DNA of 64,000 nucleotides from Pomphorhynchus laevis (GCA_012934845.2 WNNJ02002834.1:62001-126000), one strand, 5' to 3'. Numbered from the stretch's first letter, positions 62,001-63,425 are shown. Program-made: numbers and translations. Notes: generated by a model not told the origin, from the sequence alone.

Positions 62001-63425
62001 TATGATGTGAATATATTTGTAAATTATTTTACATCGCATGATTTATAGCGTGAAAATCTGTTTATTACAATAAGGGAGAATGTATAAATAATATTTGTAC
62101 TGTTTAGACAACTTTACATTACAAGCCTTTGTGATATTTCAACTAGAAACTGTCCTTACAGCGGAGAACAACTTAAGCGGTATGTTCTGATTAGGTTCAT
62201 TTTTGCATTCTTTTAAAAGCTTAAATATAATGTTTAAAGTATTTTTCCGTTGATGTTTAGTGTTGAAATATCAGCGATGTCTTCGTAAGCGGTAGTTTCT
62301 TCGTCATCAAAAATGTTAACGGACAGTTCTCGATCAAACATTGATCTTTGCAGTCCCTCATCAACACTATCCAATTCTCTGTTGTAGAGTCTGTCTAGAA
62401 TGCGGACGCGTCAACGATTGACTCCAGCACATATACTGCATTGCCACTTTCAACAACAGTACTTATACGCTGTATTAGGAATGGACCTTGCCCCGACCGA
62501 GTCTCTTTCCCAAATATCTCTTTCTAACGGACCAAATGCTCTAAGTGTCTCGATAGCCATCGAAACAAATTAGTATTGATTATGGTCAATACAATCGTAC
62601 TTGTGTGTTTCCAATTCTTCAACATATGTCGAGACATCCTGCACTATGGATGGCACGGGTAACATGGCTTTTTGCAAGCTCTAGTCCCAAACCAAGATAT
62701 TTTCAACCTCTAACGGTATTAGAGACCAACCGTCGGGCTGGCTCCAGGTTACAGGGGACGTCGGCTGCTATAAGTGCCATCTTGATTAGGTTATTAACTT
62801 CATTATGGCGGGTGTGACGACTACGTGTTCTAGGGTAATTCAATCCATATCTTCCGAAACAGTCGATTCGTGATTGACAGCTGCATACCTGGGTTGTACA
62901 GATCGGAAGACAAGATCTGTACACGTGATAATGTTTAAAATAGTTTTTAGAATTGGTACACGTGAGTTTGTTACACCTTTAATAGTTTGACAATATACCC
63001 GGAAATTATAATTCAGTCAGAACCAACAGCGTGAACATGATTTTAGGCAACTAATTGTTGTCTAATTTTCATTGGAGGTTTGTAATTATTCGAAAGAAGA
63101 AACAAATTGATGTTTTGTACATTATTTCTCAAATAAAACTGGATTATCGAGAATAAATGTCATTATTTAACAATGCACTTTTAAATATCGGCTTTTATAC
63201 ATTGTTTAGCTACGCTTTTGCAAGATGGCTACAAAGCACTAATGACAATGTCGATCTTATCCAGATGTAAGTTAATACTTTACACACTATTTTTATTTTG
63301 TACATTCTTTAGAAATTGTGCAAATCTCCACATAATTACAGATTCGTGGATCTGTAAAAGTGGCTACAAATTACTCCTTCATTTAGAGTGTACTGGGAAC
63401 AATTAAAATATTAATTCAAAATAAA
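7904..63425 (+). CDS. Large multi-exon gene for a secreted leucine-rich-repeat protein (whole gene span)
   Basis: I reconstructed this gene from splice sites and LRR periodicity. It has one non-coding exon, a signal-peptide exon, then about 36 short exons, nearly all starting with the LRR core (LxLxxN) and ending in a Leu, Met or Ile codon split after its second base, so introns are phase 2 throughout. The 38 coding exons sum to 2,865 nt, 955 codons with the stop, and no accepted exon holds an in-frame stop. The last three exons resemble an LRRCT cap (paired Cys, ARWLQ-like motif). One-exon-per-LRR with phase-2 introns is known from LGR, relaxin-receptor and Slit families, but no transmembrane or other domain is seen, so I assign no orthologue. 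The product is probably an extracellular solenoid that binds a ligand. Introns run from 45 nt to 8.9 kb and hold all the mobile elements from 11 to 62.9 kb. Two adjacent paralogous genes split near 43-52 kb are an alternative. Exon order is inferred, not shown by transcripts. Confidence 0.8.
8043..9424 (+). other. Intron 1 of the LRR gene
   Basis: This 1.4-kb intron runs from GTAAGT to TTTTAG. It contains AT-rich simple stretches, for example 8,850-9,290 with repeated TATAATAT runs and a short hairpin around 9,245-9,275. I saw no open coding segment and no recognisable mobile element. Confidence 0.4.
9425..9669 (+). CDS. LRR gene exon 2: start codon, signal peptide, N-terminal region
   Basis: It opens with ATG immediately after a TTTTAG acceptor. 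The first 19 residues are hydrophobic and Cys-rich (MLKVNCCCWIIMCLVMRTL), as expected of a secretion signal. About 60 residues follow with two further Cys (VCDLSN and LQCKEL), possibly an N-terminal cap, and the segment HHLQYLQDIQM. The exon ends AAAGAATT|GTGAGT, a Leu codon split after two bases, which sets the phase for every later exon. Confidence 0.75.
10450..10518 (+). CDS. LRR gene exon 3 (one LRR)
   Basis: 69 nt, ATTAACAG acceptor, GTATGA donor. It reads LNLNNNLINQLHDL and ends VQYL. The following intron is only 45 bases, which helps to fix both borders. Confidence 0.75.
10564..10632 (+). CDS. LRR gene exon 4 (one LRR)
   Basis: 69 nt, CTTTTAAG acceptor, GTAAGT donor. It reads LWLDYNLIERVEPLFGL and ends FYVL. 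Confidence 0.8.
11521..12660 (+). mobile_element. Non-LTR retrotransposon, 3' half with restriction-like endonuclease
   Basis: Consecutive plus-strand frames match the end of a reverse-transcriptase protein of the kind common in cnidarians and molluscs. First comes the region after the RT core (VTKVDPQVAFTGLIRAIQAK). Then SYEFADAISTRYGLVP leads into a CPC...H...C zinc cluster followed by RHNTLRD, the hallmark of restriction-like endonucleases of R2-type elements. The C-terminal part near 12,430-12,660 reads KYEEKNVITVEKGLFVP. At least two frame breaks separate these parts. It sits in intron 4 of the LRR gene. Confidence 0.7.
12829..13095 (+). mobile_element. Non-LTR retrotransposon, C-terminal endonuclease fragment (second copy)
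   Basis: One open frame reads KYGERVSKVEDEKFYQLIV and ends FLMVRSASIILRSARS. It lines up with the KYEEKNVITVEKGLFVP end of the preceding element and with its family (YxxRVxEVExGxFTPLVF ... LLRSAxxxxRGARS), so it is a separate, differently truncated 3' end right behind the first. Confidence 0.65.
13115..13580 (-). mobile_element. Penelope-like element 3' end (degenerate)
   Basis: On the minus strand it holds the last codons of the RT protein (FKLLS...LWMSN), then the conserved terminal motif (13,275-13,400, here much changed) and the AT-rich tail with TCAATTTTTATGAATTGGCT. Same family as 17,330-18,310 and 22,965-23,690. Confidence 0.65.
13748..13816 (+). CDS. LRR gene exon 5 (one LRR)
   Basis: 69 nt, CATTTTAG acceptor, GTGAGT donor. 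It reads LSLKGNRIRHFDIES and ends LKFL. It lies just right of a block of inserted retroelement fragments. Confidence 0.8.
13817..15916. other. Intron 5 of the LRR gene, unassigned
   Basis: 2.1 kb of AT-rich DNA. I looked for LRR exons at each GT-donor-like site and found none in phase. AACAAAAAGAATCATT occurs twice (about 15,310 and 15,556). Confidence 0.35.
15917..15976 (+). CDS. LRR gene exon 6 (one LRR)
   Basis: 60 nt, ATCTTTAG acceptor, GTATGT donor. It reads LDLSYNILSAVQVRNLPDL. Short for the series, but in phase and with a typical LRR core. Confidence 0.8.
15977..17204. other. Left part of intron 6, unassigned, with a perfect hairpin at 17,078-17,117
   Basis: The hairpin has 18-base arms (CACGGCTTTAATTCTTT). 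An open segment at 16,876-17,064 contains ITNEGIQDFILNSF but has no donor in the shared phase, so I do not call it an exon. Confidence 0.35.
17205..17329 (+). mobile_element. Penelope-like element 3' terminal motif (partial)
   Basis: It carries TTGGGCCGAGGAATT, GGGGTCGAAACC, ACAGTTTCTCCTGATG and CTTATTCTGATACAACGTC-like blocks of the family terminus, but lacks the left strand of helix 1. It abuts the next, opposite copy. Confidence 0.6.
17330..18310 (-). mobile_element. Penelope-like element: RT fragment and 3' end
   Basis: Minus strand, 5' to 3': GVPMGDNSSQIIADLFLSFIEY (RT motif with PMG), MKYKFRYIDDIYVF (catalytic YIDD), the thumb region to HEHLCIP, then the final RT codons near 17,710, the conserved terminal motif (17,540-17,640) and a tail ending at ATCAGCTAACTGAGTCTACG read in reverse. 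The RT palm (IADLF, YIDD) is of the Penelope type. It has no endonuclease domain after the RT. It is 5'-truncated and has more than one frame break. Confidence 0.8.
18311..19170. other. Right part of intron 6, unassigned
   Basis: No gene seen. 18,310-18,770 is somewhat less AT-rich and may belong to an unrecognised insert; the rest is AT-rich. Confidence 0.3.
19171..19239 (+). CDS. LRR gene exon 7 (one LRR)
   Basis: 69 nt, TTACAAAG acceptor, GTAAGT donor. It reads LDLRFNRLQSHQIT and ends SILL. Confidence 0.8.
19721..20445 (+). repeat. 118-bp tandem satellite array, about 6.1 units
   Basis: The (C/T)TGTAGTGATGAG block recurs at 19,723, 19,841, 19,959, 20,077, 20,195, 20,313 and 20,431, each exactly 118 bases apart. 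Units differ by a few substitutions only; the first is most diverged, and the junction alternates between GAGACCATCC and GATACCACCC. Each unit holds ACACTGATGA, the 5' core of a hammerhead ribozyme. It lies in intron 7. Confidence 0.95.
20411..20488 (+). ncRNA. Hammerhead-ribozyme-like module at the right end of the array
   Basis: CCACA (20,412-20,416) stands before CTGATGA (20,417-20,423). After an insert come CGAAAC (20,455-20,460), helix III ACGCCT/AGGCGT with an 11-base loop, GTC at 20,480-20,482 and TGTGG (20,483-20,487), which pairs exactly with CCACA as helix I. Cleavage would be after C20,482. Helix II is unclear: 32 bases lie between the core strands, and only GAC TAAA GTC pairs next to GAAA. 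A second, alternative 5' core (GTGATGA, 20,436-20,442) has C3 changed to G. Core strands and two helices fit; activity is uncertain. Confidence 0.5.
20489..20785. other. Right flank of the array in intron 7
   Basis: The first 60 bases (GCGCATTGCGGGTTAGGATT and following) are GC-richer and belong to the satellite-associated unit. The rest is AT-rich with nothing recognised. Confidence 0.3.
20786..20857 (+). CDS. LRR gene exon 8 (one LRR)
   Basis: 72 nt, CTTTTTAG acceptor, GTAAGT donor. It reads LLDYNLLVDLHFLSAE and ends LKYL. It begins about 300 bases after the 118-bp tandem array. Confidence 0.75.
21224..21475. repeat. Inverted repeat with 30-base arms and a 190-base centre
   Basis: TTCTTCTGGCTGTTGCACGA plus CATTATCCTC on the left pairs with GAGGATAATGTCGTGCCACA plus ACCAGAAGAA on the right, with two mismatches. 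The centre contains GGTCGAAACGTG, which only superficially resembles a hammerhead 3' core. Confidence 0.55.
22337..22574. repeat. 238-bp near-perfect palindrome (foldback element)
   Basis: Arms of about 115 bases converge on TGTAGGCGTGGGCTTA/TAAGCCCACGCCTACA around an 8-base AT centre. Only scattered mismatches and small gaps occur along the arms. It is GC-richer than its surroundings, so it is not AT slippage. Related single arms lie at 41,558-41,590 and 43,401-43,425. No protein is encoded. Confidence 0.85.
22965..23690 (+). mobile_element. Penelope-like element: RT C-terminus and intact-looking 3' terminus
   Basis: From 23,043 it reads MHEHLCIPYNIKYN, the thumb region DIGFLQNHLNNL and, at the end, LSGKFLWMDNK with stop at 23,298-23,300. 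A 57-base unit at its start is duplicated (about 22,965-23,060). The conserved terminal motif lies only 40-160 bases after the stop, followed by the AT tail ending ACGTAGACTCAGTTAGCTGA at about 23,670. No GIY-YIG domain lies between RT and terminus, so in this family the endonuclease is either absent or placed before the RT, as in Naiad-type elements. Confidence 0.8.
23345..23450 (+). other. Conserved pseudoknot-forming terminal motif of the Penelope-like family
   Basis: Complementary segments occur in the order a-b-c-a'-b'-c': GGCCCC, CTGCTATG, GAGGA, GGGGCC, CATAGCAG, TCCTC. They are joined by the invariant CGAAACCTGATA. Copies at 46,380 (plus) and 26,420 (plus) keep the order. At 46,380 helix a is GGCCTC/GGGGCC (G-U tolerated) and helix b grows to ten pairs. 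Such interleaved pairing suggests a folded RNA at the element end, in the position where Penelope-like elements are known to carry ribozymes. Confidence 0.55.
23748..23819 (+). CDS. LRR gene exon 9 (one LRR)
   Basis: 72 nt, GATAATAG acceptor, GTAAGT donor. It reads LSCSHNLISTINEDFFAL and ends LEKL. A second AG nine bases downstream would keep the phase but remove part of the LRR core. Confidence 0.75.
24252..24314. repeat. Near-perfect palindrome
   Basis: AGTTCGTTTATAATGGTCGC TGCAAGTG pairs with CACTTGCAGCGAGCCTTATA AACGAACT around a short centre; arms of 28-29 bases. Confidence 0.65.
24315..25029. other. Part of intron 9, unassigned
   Basis: No gene recognised. A minus-strand open segment at 24,443-24,655 has no known motif. 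Confidence 0.3.
25030..25312 (-). mobile_element. Penelope-like element: connector and start of GIY-YIG domain
   Basis: The minus strand reads SFKCNRKNCIVCDVI, then CKCSTAGVVYTMYM and, in the adjoining frame, CGLQYIGKTHHM. The CxxxxCxxC connector followed by a GVVY...CGLQYIGKT nuclease start is the order known in Penelope elements. It differs clearly from the VYKIPCKECDQVYVGQTG type at 0.6 and 3.4 kb, so two endonuclease lineages are present. Confidence 0.7.
25320..25640 (+). repeat. Tandem duplication, two units of about 169 bases
   Basis: GTCATAAT starts units at 25,320 and 25,489. Both contain a CTGACAGGG-CTGCC-TGCTTAA block and GCTGGAACAAGATCTA/AAAGATCTACCAC near the end. The units are diverged and encode nothing. 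Confidence 0.65.
26330..26620 (+). mobile_element. Penelope-like element 3' terminus (degenerate)
   Basis: It has the order GGCCCCACTGCTAGG, GAGGAATA, GGTGCCGAAATCTGATGG, ACAGTTCCTCC, then CTGATACATCG, TTATTTATTAGCCAATTCAT and an AT tail. Helix a has one mismatch and helix b is worn, so it is older than the 23.3-kb copy. Confidence 0.7.
26640..27211. other. Part of intron 9, unassigned
   Basis: Mixed-composition DNA without a gene or known element. Confidence 0.3.
27212..27285 (-). mobile_element. Penelope-like element tail fragment
   Basis: AGCTAACTGAGTCTACGTAT and ATAATTATAAAATAAACAAA are the reverse complement of the element's last 70 bases as seen at 23,610-23,680. Confidence 0.65.
27640..28690. 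repeat. AT-rich diverged direct repeats
   Basis: Blocks such as TTTTAATCTGTTATTTTTTGATCTTAAA (27,740, 28,430, about 28,650), AGCAATTT(C/T)GG-TGATATATAAGCTTCA (27,995, 28,335, 28,575) and ATTTTGACTATAACTTATTC (27,815, 28,083) recur in a shared order. 27,840-27,960 is an almost pure AT palindromic run. Confidence 0.55.
29235..29306 (+). CDS. LRR gene exon 10 (one LRR)
   Basis: 72 nt, AATTTAG acceptor, GTATGT donor. It reads LNLSFNMITKVSAGAFHNM, the best match in the gene to the extracellular LRR consensus (F before the final Leu pair). Confidence 0.85.
29490..30290. mobile_element. Penelope-like remnants: C-terminal copy and tail
   Basis: 29,775-30,045 (plus) copies the 30,776-30,990 sequence. 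29,690-29,760 and 30,050-30,290 hold tail blocks (CATAATACATCGTCTGTTAT, TTATTAGT, CAGTTAAGTGATCTGAT). 29,490-29,570 holds an inverted copy of the segment around 31,350-31,420. Confidence 0.5.
30296..31420. repeat. Large inverted repeat built on a Penelope C-terminal segment
   Basis: The left arm (about 30,300-30,690) is the reverse complement of the right arm (about 30,770-31,420), with the centre near 30,730. The right arm holds an open segment (30,761-30,994) reading LNNKPDVDFTNILEV. This continues the KPNLMLNNK ending of the endonuclease at 0.6 kb and runs into a Leu/Ile/Phe-rich stretch. A further partial copy is at 31,017-31,140. Confidence 0.6.
31884..31955 (+). CDS. LRR gene exon 11 (one LRR)
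   Basis: 72 nt, GTACTAG acceptor, GTGAGT donor. It reads IRLFGNPITEIPSGFVNL; the NxITxIPxGxF pattern is a classical extracellular LRR. Confidence 0.8.
31956..33602. other. Intron 11, unassigned
   Basis: No gene, mobile element or further LRR exon recognised; an open segment at 33,399-33,587 lacks LRR spacing and a donor in phase. Confidence 0.35.
33603..33668 (+). CDS. LRR gene exon 12 (one LRR)
   Basis: 66 nt, TATTTTAG acceptor, GTAAGT donor. It reads IEITLKHLQCPNISGISNQ and ends IEEM. The LRR is irregular, but length class and phase fit. Confidence 0.65.
34050..34268 (+). repeat. Tandem duplication of about 112 bases in intron 12
   Basis: TTTACTG(T/C)CTCG and TTTGAATAACAAAAAA, ending in TGTTAAGAATGCATGACTGT-CGTGGC-TAGAAGT, occur twice about 112 bases apart, close to exon 13. 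Confidence 0.6.
34436..34507 (+). CDS. LRR gene exon 13 (one LRR)
   Basis: 72 nt exactly, ATCTTTAG acceptor, weaker GTAGTA donor. It reads IQTDLIISNIIRGKQLPNV and ends AHRL. The exact 72-nt length and correct phase outweigh the weak donor. Confidence 0.6.
35179..35241 (+). CDS. LRR gene exon 14 (one LRR)
   Basis: 63 nt, TTTTTAG acceptor, GTAAGT donor. It reads LKFAGCEINIKDFLGLDKL and ends TSL. Confidence 0.75.
35755..36650 (+). repeat. Tandem duplication of about 470 bases in intron 14
   Basis: Both copies run through TTTGCATG(G)AATAT, ACATTATATAT(C/A)CGTTTTA, GTGGTCGAGTAAAT, AAAATATTTCTAA and end in ATTCTGTGTCAAG(G/A)TCGATA and CACTTCCATGGATTT. No exon is included. Confidence 0.65.
36729..36800 (+). 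CDS. LRR gene exon 15 (one LRR)
   Basis: 72 nt, AATCGTAG acceptor, GTGAGT donor. It reads LSLSGNIIKELDFAIFKFI and ends VHYL. Confidence 0.8.
37639..37710 (+). CDS. LRR gene exon 16 (one LRR)
   Basis: 72 nt, TTGTGTAG acceptor, GTAAGT donor. It reads LNLSFNRIVTITKAQL and ends LKSL. Confidence 0.85.
38050..38280 (-). mobile_element. Non-LTR retrotransposon, short RT-downstream fragment
   Basis: The minus strand reads WGWLGRVSRMARRRF. This resembles the RWLGHVxRMPxxRLP block that follows the RT core in many animal non-LTR elements. The segment is GC-richer than its surroundings. Only this block is recognisable. Confidence 0.4.
39025..39125. repeat. Imperfect hairpin
   Basis: TCAATAAAATTGCTG and CAGCAATTTTATTGA, 15-base perfect arms, with a 38-base loop. 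It lies between exons 16 and 17. Confidence 0.55.
39396..39467 (+). CDS. LRR gene exon 17 (one LRR)
   Basis: 72 nt, GATTGTAG acceptor, GTAAGT donor. It reads LDLRGNGIWLISDFIYLF and ends TDYL. Confidence 0.85.
40614..40691 (+). CDS. LRR gene exon 18 (one LRR), GC donor
   Basis: 78 nt, TTTTTACAG acceptor. It reads LNLNRNYNLTEIQFTDYL. The only donor giving the shared phase is TTG|GCAAGT, a GC-AG intron whose other five bases match the consensus. The split codon with exon 19 then reads Trp, not the usual Leu, Met or Ile. Confidence 0.65.
41450..41557. repeat. TATA/CCTATATAT-rich low-complexity palindromes
   Basis: Overlapping self-complementary TATATAGGATATATCC-type runs. They end exactly at the arm GGTGGACCTCATCA that is related to the 22.4-kb palindrome. 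Confidence 0.55.
41729..42478 (-). mobile_element. Penelope-like element: RT fragment, split by a foldback insertion
   Basis: The minus strand reads MGSNGSPIIADLFLSFIEY and MKYMFRYIDDICVF (catalytic YIDD), then NINNKEGIYL and the thumb region. The C-terminal stretch lies left of the inserted hairpin (41,729-41,828). No endonuclease domain. Same family as 17.3-18.3 kb, 5'-truncated. Confidence 0.75.
41872..41995. repeat. Foldback (hairpin) element, copy 2, inside a Penelope fragment
   Basis: AGCTGGATCAAAG, TTAGCATTTTCAGAAAATTA and TAATTTTCTGAAAATGCTAA match copy 1 at 1.3 kb. The host element continues on both sides, with AAAGC(T/C)AATATC present at each border (about 41,817 and 42,028), as a target duplication would give. 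Confidence 0.7.
42732..42800 (+). CDS. LRR gene exon 19 (one LRR)
   Basis: 69 nt, CCTTTTAG acceptor, GTGAGT donor. It reads WQIDYNISLPLFNLITHS and ends PQVL. It lies between two inverted arms related to the 22.4-kb palindrome and close to a PLE fragment. The next accepted exon is 8.9 kb away. Confidence 0.7.
43590..45550. other. Less AT-rich insert with a 271-bp tandem duplication (43,920-44,420)
   Basis: GAGAGCCTGTATGAA recurs at 44,110 and 44,381, and the units share CTCC(A)AAC-TTTCAAGATC, GAGCTGAC, AGCAATGCTCG and CTTCAA. A short palindrome is at 44,921-44,944. Open segments (43,903-44,100 minus, 44,693-44,980 plus) carry no motif I recognise. It probably is mobile DNA of an unrecognised kind in the 8.9-kb intron. 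Confidence 0.4.
45552..45800 (-). mobile_element. Penelope-like element 3' end with part of the terminal motif missing
   Basis: On the minus strand the RT end region and GGCCCCGCTACTATATTGGG are followed directly by GTAAACTCTGTTAGCTG, so the middle of the terminus and most of the tail are absent. Confidence 0.6.
45805..45866. repeat. Short hairpin
   Basis: CCTTTGCGAACAAT and ATTGTTCGCAAAGG flank AGCGC; 14-base perfect arms. Confidence 0.6.
46190..46310. repeat. Clustered copies of a 25-base palindromic unit
   Basis: TTTATGGATTGATTTATTATCAATCCATAAATG-like units occur three times in both orientations. The unit resembles the WMDNK/stop junction sequence of the Penelope family (ATGGATTGATAATAAATAAT), so it may be amplified from it. 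Confidence 0.5.
46290..46606 (+). mobile_element. Penelope-like element 3' terminus, left part
   Basis: It holds the terminal motif with GGCCTCGCTGCTATGTT, AGATGAA, GGGGCCGAAACCTGATAA and CATAGCAGTTCCTCCTGAGG, then AATCTGATACAAC and the start of the AT tail. The tail resumes at 47,790 beyond an inserted non-LTR element. Confidence 0.75.
46610..47788 (-). mobile_element. Non-LTR retrotransposon 3' part inserted in a Penelope tail
   Basis: Minus strand, 5' to 3': MPIRFAGLGLQSTCDFAVPA (post-RT GGLG block; 47,364-47,669), then 46,767-47,135 with LYEFAPVAVDTLGHLGESAM and GETTQD. This is the Y.F.PVAVETLG..G core of restriction-like endonucleases in this class. Its lineage is distinct from that at 11.5 kb and shared with 55.4 and 62.3 kb. 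It has at least one break and is 5'-truncated. Confidence 0.7.
47789..47880 (+). mobile_element. Penelope-like element tail, right part
   Basis: TTATTTAGCATTATTTTAAT and CAGTTAGCTGATCTGA are the family's last bases. They continue the tail that breaks off at about 46,606. Confidence 0.7.
48831..48872 (+). repeat. 21-base unit repeated twice
   Basis: TTGACGCTATTCTGCACGTT occurs at 48,831 and 48,852. No further units. Confidence 0.8.
49119..49720 (-). mobile_element. Possible fossil of an LTR-type retroelement (pol tail)
   Basis: The minus-strand open segment includes VWLDKFEPLSINAQKL, which weakly recalls the end of integrases of the gypsy kind. It is a broken remnant with no visible terminal repeats. 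The assignment rests on a short resemblance and is doubtful. Confidence 0.2.
50371..51684. other. Right end of the 8.9-kb intron
   Basis: AT-rich DNA without a gene. A diverged direct repeat is visible at 51,215-51,320 and 51,355-51,440 (TCGGAAAATTTTCTCATATTTGAA-type blocks). Confidence 0.35.
51685..51744 (+). CDS. LRR gene exon 20, tentative
   Basis: 60 nt, AATTAG acceptor, CTC|GTAAGT donor, open and in phase. It reads LNPYGYTCPAMYSKHNEF, without a clear LRR core. The segment is the third copy of a repeat also at about 48.47 and 50.03 kb, where no donor is left. It contains an ATG, so it could also be the first coding exon of a separate downstream gene. Confidence 0.45.
52225..52293 (+). 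CDS. LRR gene exon 21 (divergent LRR)
   Basis: 69 nt, TTTCACAG acceptor, GTGAGT donor. It reads KIDWDMSSTELLAKHVF and ends VEHM, with hydrophobic spacing like its neighbours and the same phase. Confidence 0.7.
52798..52869 (+). CDS. LRR gene exon 22 (divergent LRR)
   Basis: 72 nt, TTTTTAG acceptor, GTAAGT donor. It reads MEIIENGDTGYLFIFEIV and ends VKSL. Confidence 0.7.
53227..53295 (+). CDS. LRR gene exon 23 (one LRR)
   Basis: 69 nt, AAATTTAG acceptor, GTAAGA donor, then a 49-base intron. It reads LILYNSNLNIMESHICPL and ends LREL. Confidence 0.8.
53345..53416 (+). CDS. LRR gene exon 24 (one LRR)
   Basis: 72 nt, TTTTTTAG acceptor, GTATGT donor, 66-base intron after it. It reads LSLINVSKIDNAIDRM and ends LSKL. 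Confidence 0.75.
53483..53557 (+). CDS. LRR gene exon 25 (one LRR)
   Basis: 75 nt, TTTTTTAG acceptor, GTAAGC donor, 47-base intron after it. It reads LDMSFNKITEFSKFYDIL and ends LQIL. Confidence 0.85.
53605..53691 (+). CDS. LRR gene exon 26 (long LRR)
   Basis: 87 nt, the longest internal repeat exon. TTGTATAG acceptor, GTAAGT donor. It reads LNLSFNDIEYLKYVNETT and ends LEVL. Confidence 0.85.
53846..53914 (+). CDS. LRR gene exon 27 (one LRR)
   Basis: 69 nt, TTCAAAAG acceptor, GTGAGT donor. It reads LDLSNNKLTLLTIQWVL and ends LRVL. The first two-thirds of this exon, with its acceptor, is copied exactly at 54,239-54,297. Confidence 0.85.
53971..54051 (+). CDS. LRR gene exon 28 (one LRR)
   Basis: 81 nt, TTGAACAG acceptor, GTAGGT donor, between introns of 56 and 52 bases. 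It reads LNCSYNQIRFVYFGGALL and ends LSTL. Confidence 0.8.
54104..54175 (+). CDS. LRR gene exon 29 (one LRR)
   Basis: 72 nt, GCTAAACAG acceptor, GTAAGT donor. It reads LNLANNQNLTFEQNIFDHL and ends LTEM, close to the consensus. Confidence 0.85.
54176..54350 (+). repeat. Partial copy of exon 27 between two hairpins
   Basis: 54,239-54,297 repeats 53,836-53,894 without a difference over 59 bases, acceptor included. It is preceded by a hairpin of ATCGAGTTGTTAATTGTTAA type (54,195-54,240) and followed by a palindrome (CGTTAGTAAATTATAATTTACTAACG, about 54,308-54,334). Confidence 0.9.
54598..54635 (+). pseudogene. Exon-like relic in intron 29
   Basis: After a TGTTTTAG acceptor it reads LQIQLRNREN in the shared phase, then meets a stop. 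It has the start of an LRR exon but no open remainder or donor. Confidence 0.3.
55388..55920 (-). mobile_element. Non-LTR retrotransposon, C-terminal endonuclease region
   Basis: Minus strand: HGLDCAHVKSPHSRHSELNR (zinc cluster and RHxxLN), then LEPEGLLRNNNKRPN and SLIPWKDGKLLL (55,722-55,916), and after a break FAIVTGGFGKDTAFFIKMFG and LRQRLSAEIQIGNAA (55,388-55,627). These are consecutive parts of the restriction-like endonuclease of the same lineage as 46.6 kb. It lies in intron 29. Confidence 0.7.
56216..56281 (+). CDS. LRR gene exon 30 (one LRR)
   Basis: 66 nt, AAATTTAG acceptor, GTGAGT donor. It reads IDLSDTNLSSDSLPENIV and ends LCKM. The 2-kb intron before it carries a non-LTR element fragment. 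Confidence 0.8.
56282..57162. other. Part of intron 30, unassigned
   Basis: AT-rich with no recognised element and no in-phase LRR exon. Confidence 0.35.
57163..57227 (+). pseudogene. Probable decayed exon of the LRR gene
   Basis: TTTTCAG acceptor and GTGAGT donor bound 65 bases reading KILLKFTNFIKVQ. The length breaks the shared phase by one base: used as an exon, it puts a stop early in the next exon. Skipping it joins exons 30 and 31 in phase. It looks like a former LRR exon with a small length change; a base error in the assembly is the alternative. Confidence 0.5.
57450..57518 (+). CDS. LRR gene exon 31 (one LRR)
   Basis: 69 nt, CATTTAG acceptor, GTTAGT donor. It reads IYLNRNSLWEYVRFTC and ends EYEM. 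Confidence 0.75.
57519..58656. other. Intron 31, with a GC-richer unassigned insert (57,720-58,430)
   Basis: The insert differs from its surroundings in composition, which suggests a mobile origin, but no motif is readable in any frame. Confidence 0.3.
58657..58722 (+). CDS. LRR gene exon 32 (one LRR)
   Basis: 66 nt, TTCCTTAG acceptor, GTAAGT donor, 48-base intron after it. It reads IYLSGNHIQNAKTVRMF and ends TRVL. Confidence 0.8.
58771..58842 (+). CDS. LRR gene exon 33 (one LRR)
   Basis: 72 nt, TTGCATAG acceptor, GTAGGT donor. It reads LDISYNLLQDLLGSD and ends TKIL. Confidence 0.8.
59232..59303 (+). CDS. LRR gene exon 34 (one LRR)
   Basis: 72 nt, TACTTAG acceptor, GTAAGT donor. It reads LNVSSNMINTIDVSFSAIM and ends LEEL. 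Confidence 0.8.
59600..60700 (+). repeat. Segmental duplication of about 340 bases including exon 35
   Basis: 59,600-59,935 and 60,370-60,700 share AAATTAAGATATCCGGAAGA-type, CTGTTGAAGAATATACAACG-type, TATTTATTGTTCTCTAT and ACTAGCAAATTCAGATCTAC-type blocks in order, about 0.77 kb apart. The right copy keeps exon 35; the left copy's counterpart (about 59,882-59,930) has lost the acceptor and soon meets a stop. Confidence 0.75.
60638..60706 (+). CDS. LRR gene exon 35 (one LRR)
   Basis: 69 nt, CTCTATAG acceptor, GTAAGA donor. It reads LILANSDLQEIAINISL and ends VPSM. A decayed copy of this exon and of its upstream intron lies about 0.77 kb to the left. Confidence 0.8.
61191..61259 (+). CDS. LRR gene exon 36 (one LRR)
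   Basis: 69 nt, TGATTTAG acceptor, GTAAGT donor. It reads IDLRKNSRIRRVNVITKS and ends EYPL. Confidence 0.8.
61260..62107. other. Intron 36, unassigned
   Basis: Very AT-rich. An open segment at 61,550-61,786 has amino-acid content typical of translated AT-rich DNA (Lys, Asn, Phe, Tyr) and no motif. Confidence 0.35.
62108..62179 (+). CDS. LRR gene exon 37 (last LRR into C-terminal cap)
   Basis: 72 nt, CTGTTTAG acceptor, GTATGT donor. It reads LQLYITSLCDISTRNCPY and ends QLKR. The paired Cys mark the change from repeats to the cap, and this is the first exon not to end in a hydrophobic codon. Confidence 0.75.
62280..62930 (-). mobile_element. Non-LTR retrotransposon, C-terminal endonuclease region
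   Basis: Minus strand: SRIDCFGRYGLNYPRTRSRH and TRHNEVNNLIKMALIAADVP (RHxxxN), LEPARRL, then in another frame RPDGWSLIPLEVENILVWD and, nearer the left end, FVSMAIETLRAFGPLE. Order and motifs match the endonuclease at 55.4 and 46.6 kb. Several breaks. It lies in intron 37 of the LRR gene. Confidence 0.65.
63210..63266 (+). CDS. LRR gene exon 38 (C-terminal cap)
   Basis: 57 nt, TTGTTTAG acceptor, GTAAGT donor. It reads RYAFARWLQSTNDNVDL. The ARWLQ stretch resembles the aromatic-Trp-Leu core of LRRCT caps. The next intron is 46 bases. Confidence 0.75.
63313..63406 (+). CDS. LRR gene exon 39: C-terminal cap and stop
   Basis: TTCTTTAG acceptor, then 30 codons and TAA at 63,404-63,406. It reads INCANLHIITDSWICKSGY and ends LECTGNN. 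Three Cys complete an LRRCT-like cap. There is no hydrophobic tail that would serve as a transmembrane segment or GPI signal, so the protein is probably released. Confidence 0.75.
63420..63425 (+). terminator. Poly(A) signal of the LRR gene
   Basis: AATAAA lies 14 bases after the stop codon of exon 39. The hexamer is common in AT-rich DNA; its place right after the last exon supports it. Confidence 0.5.
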
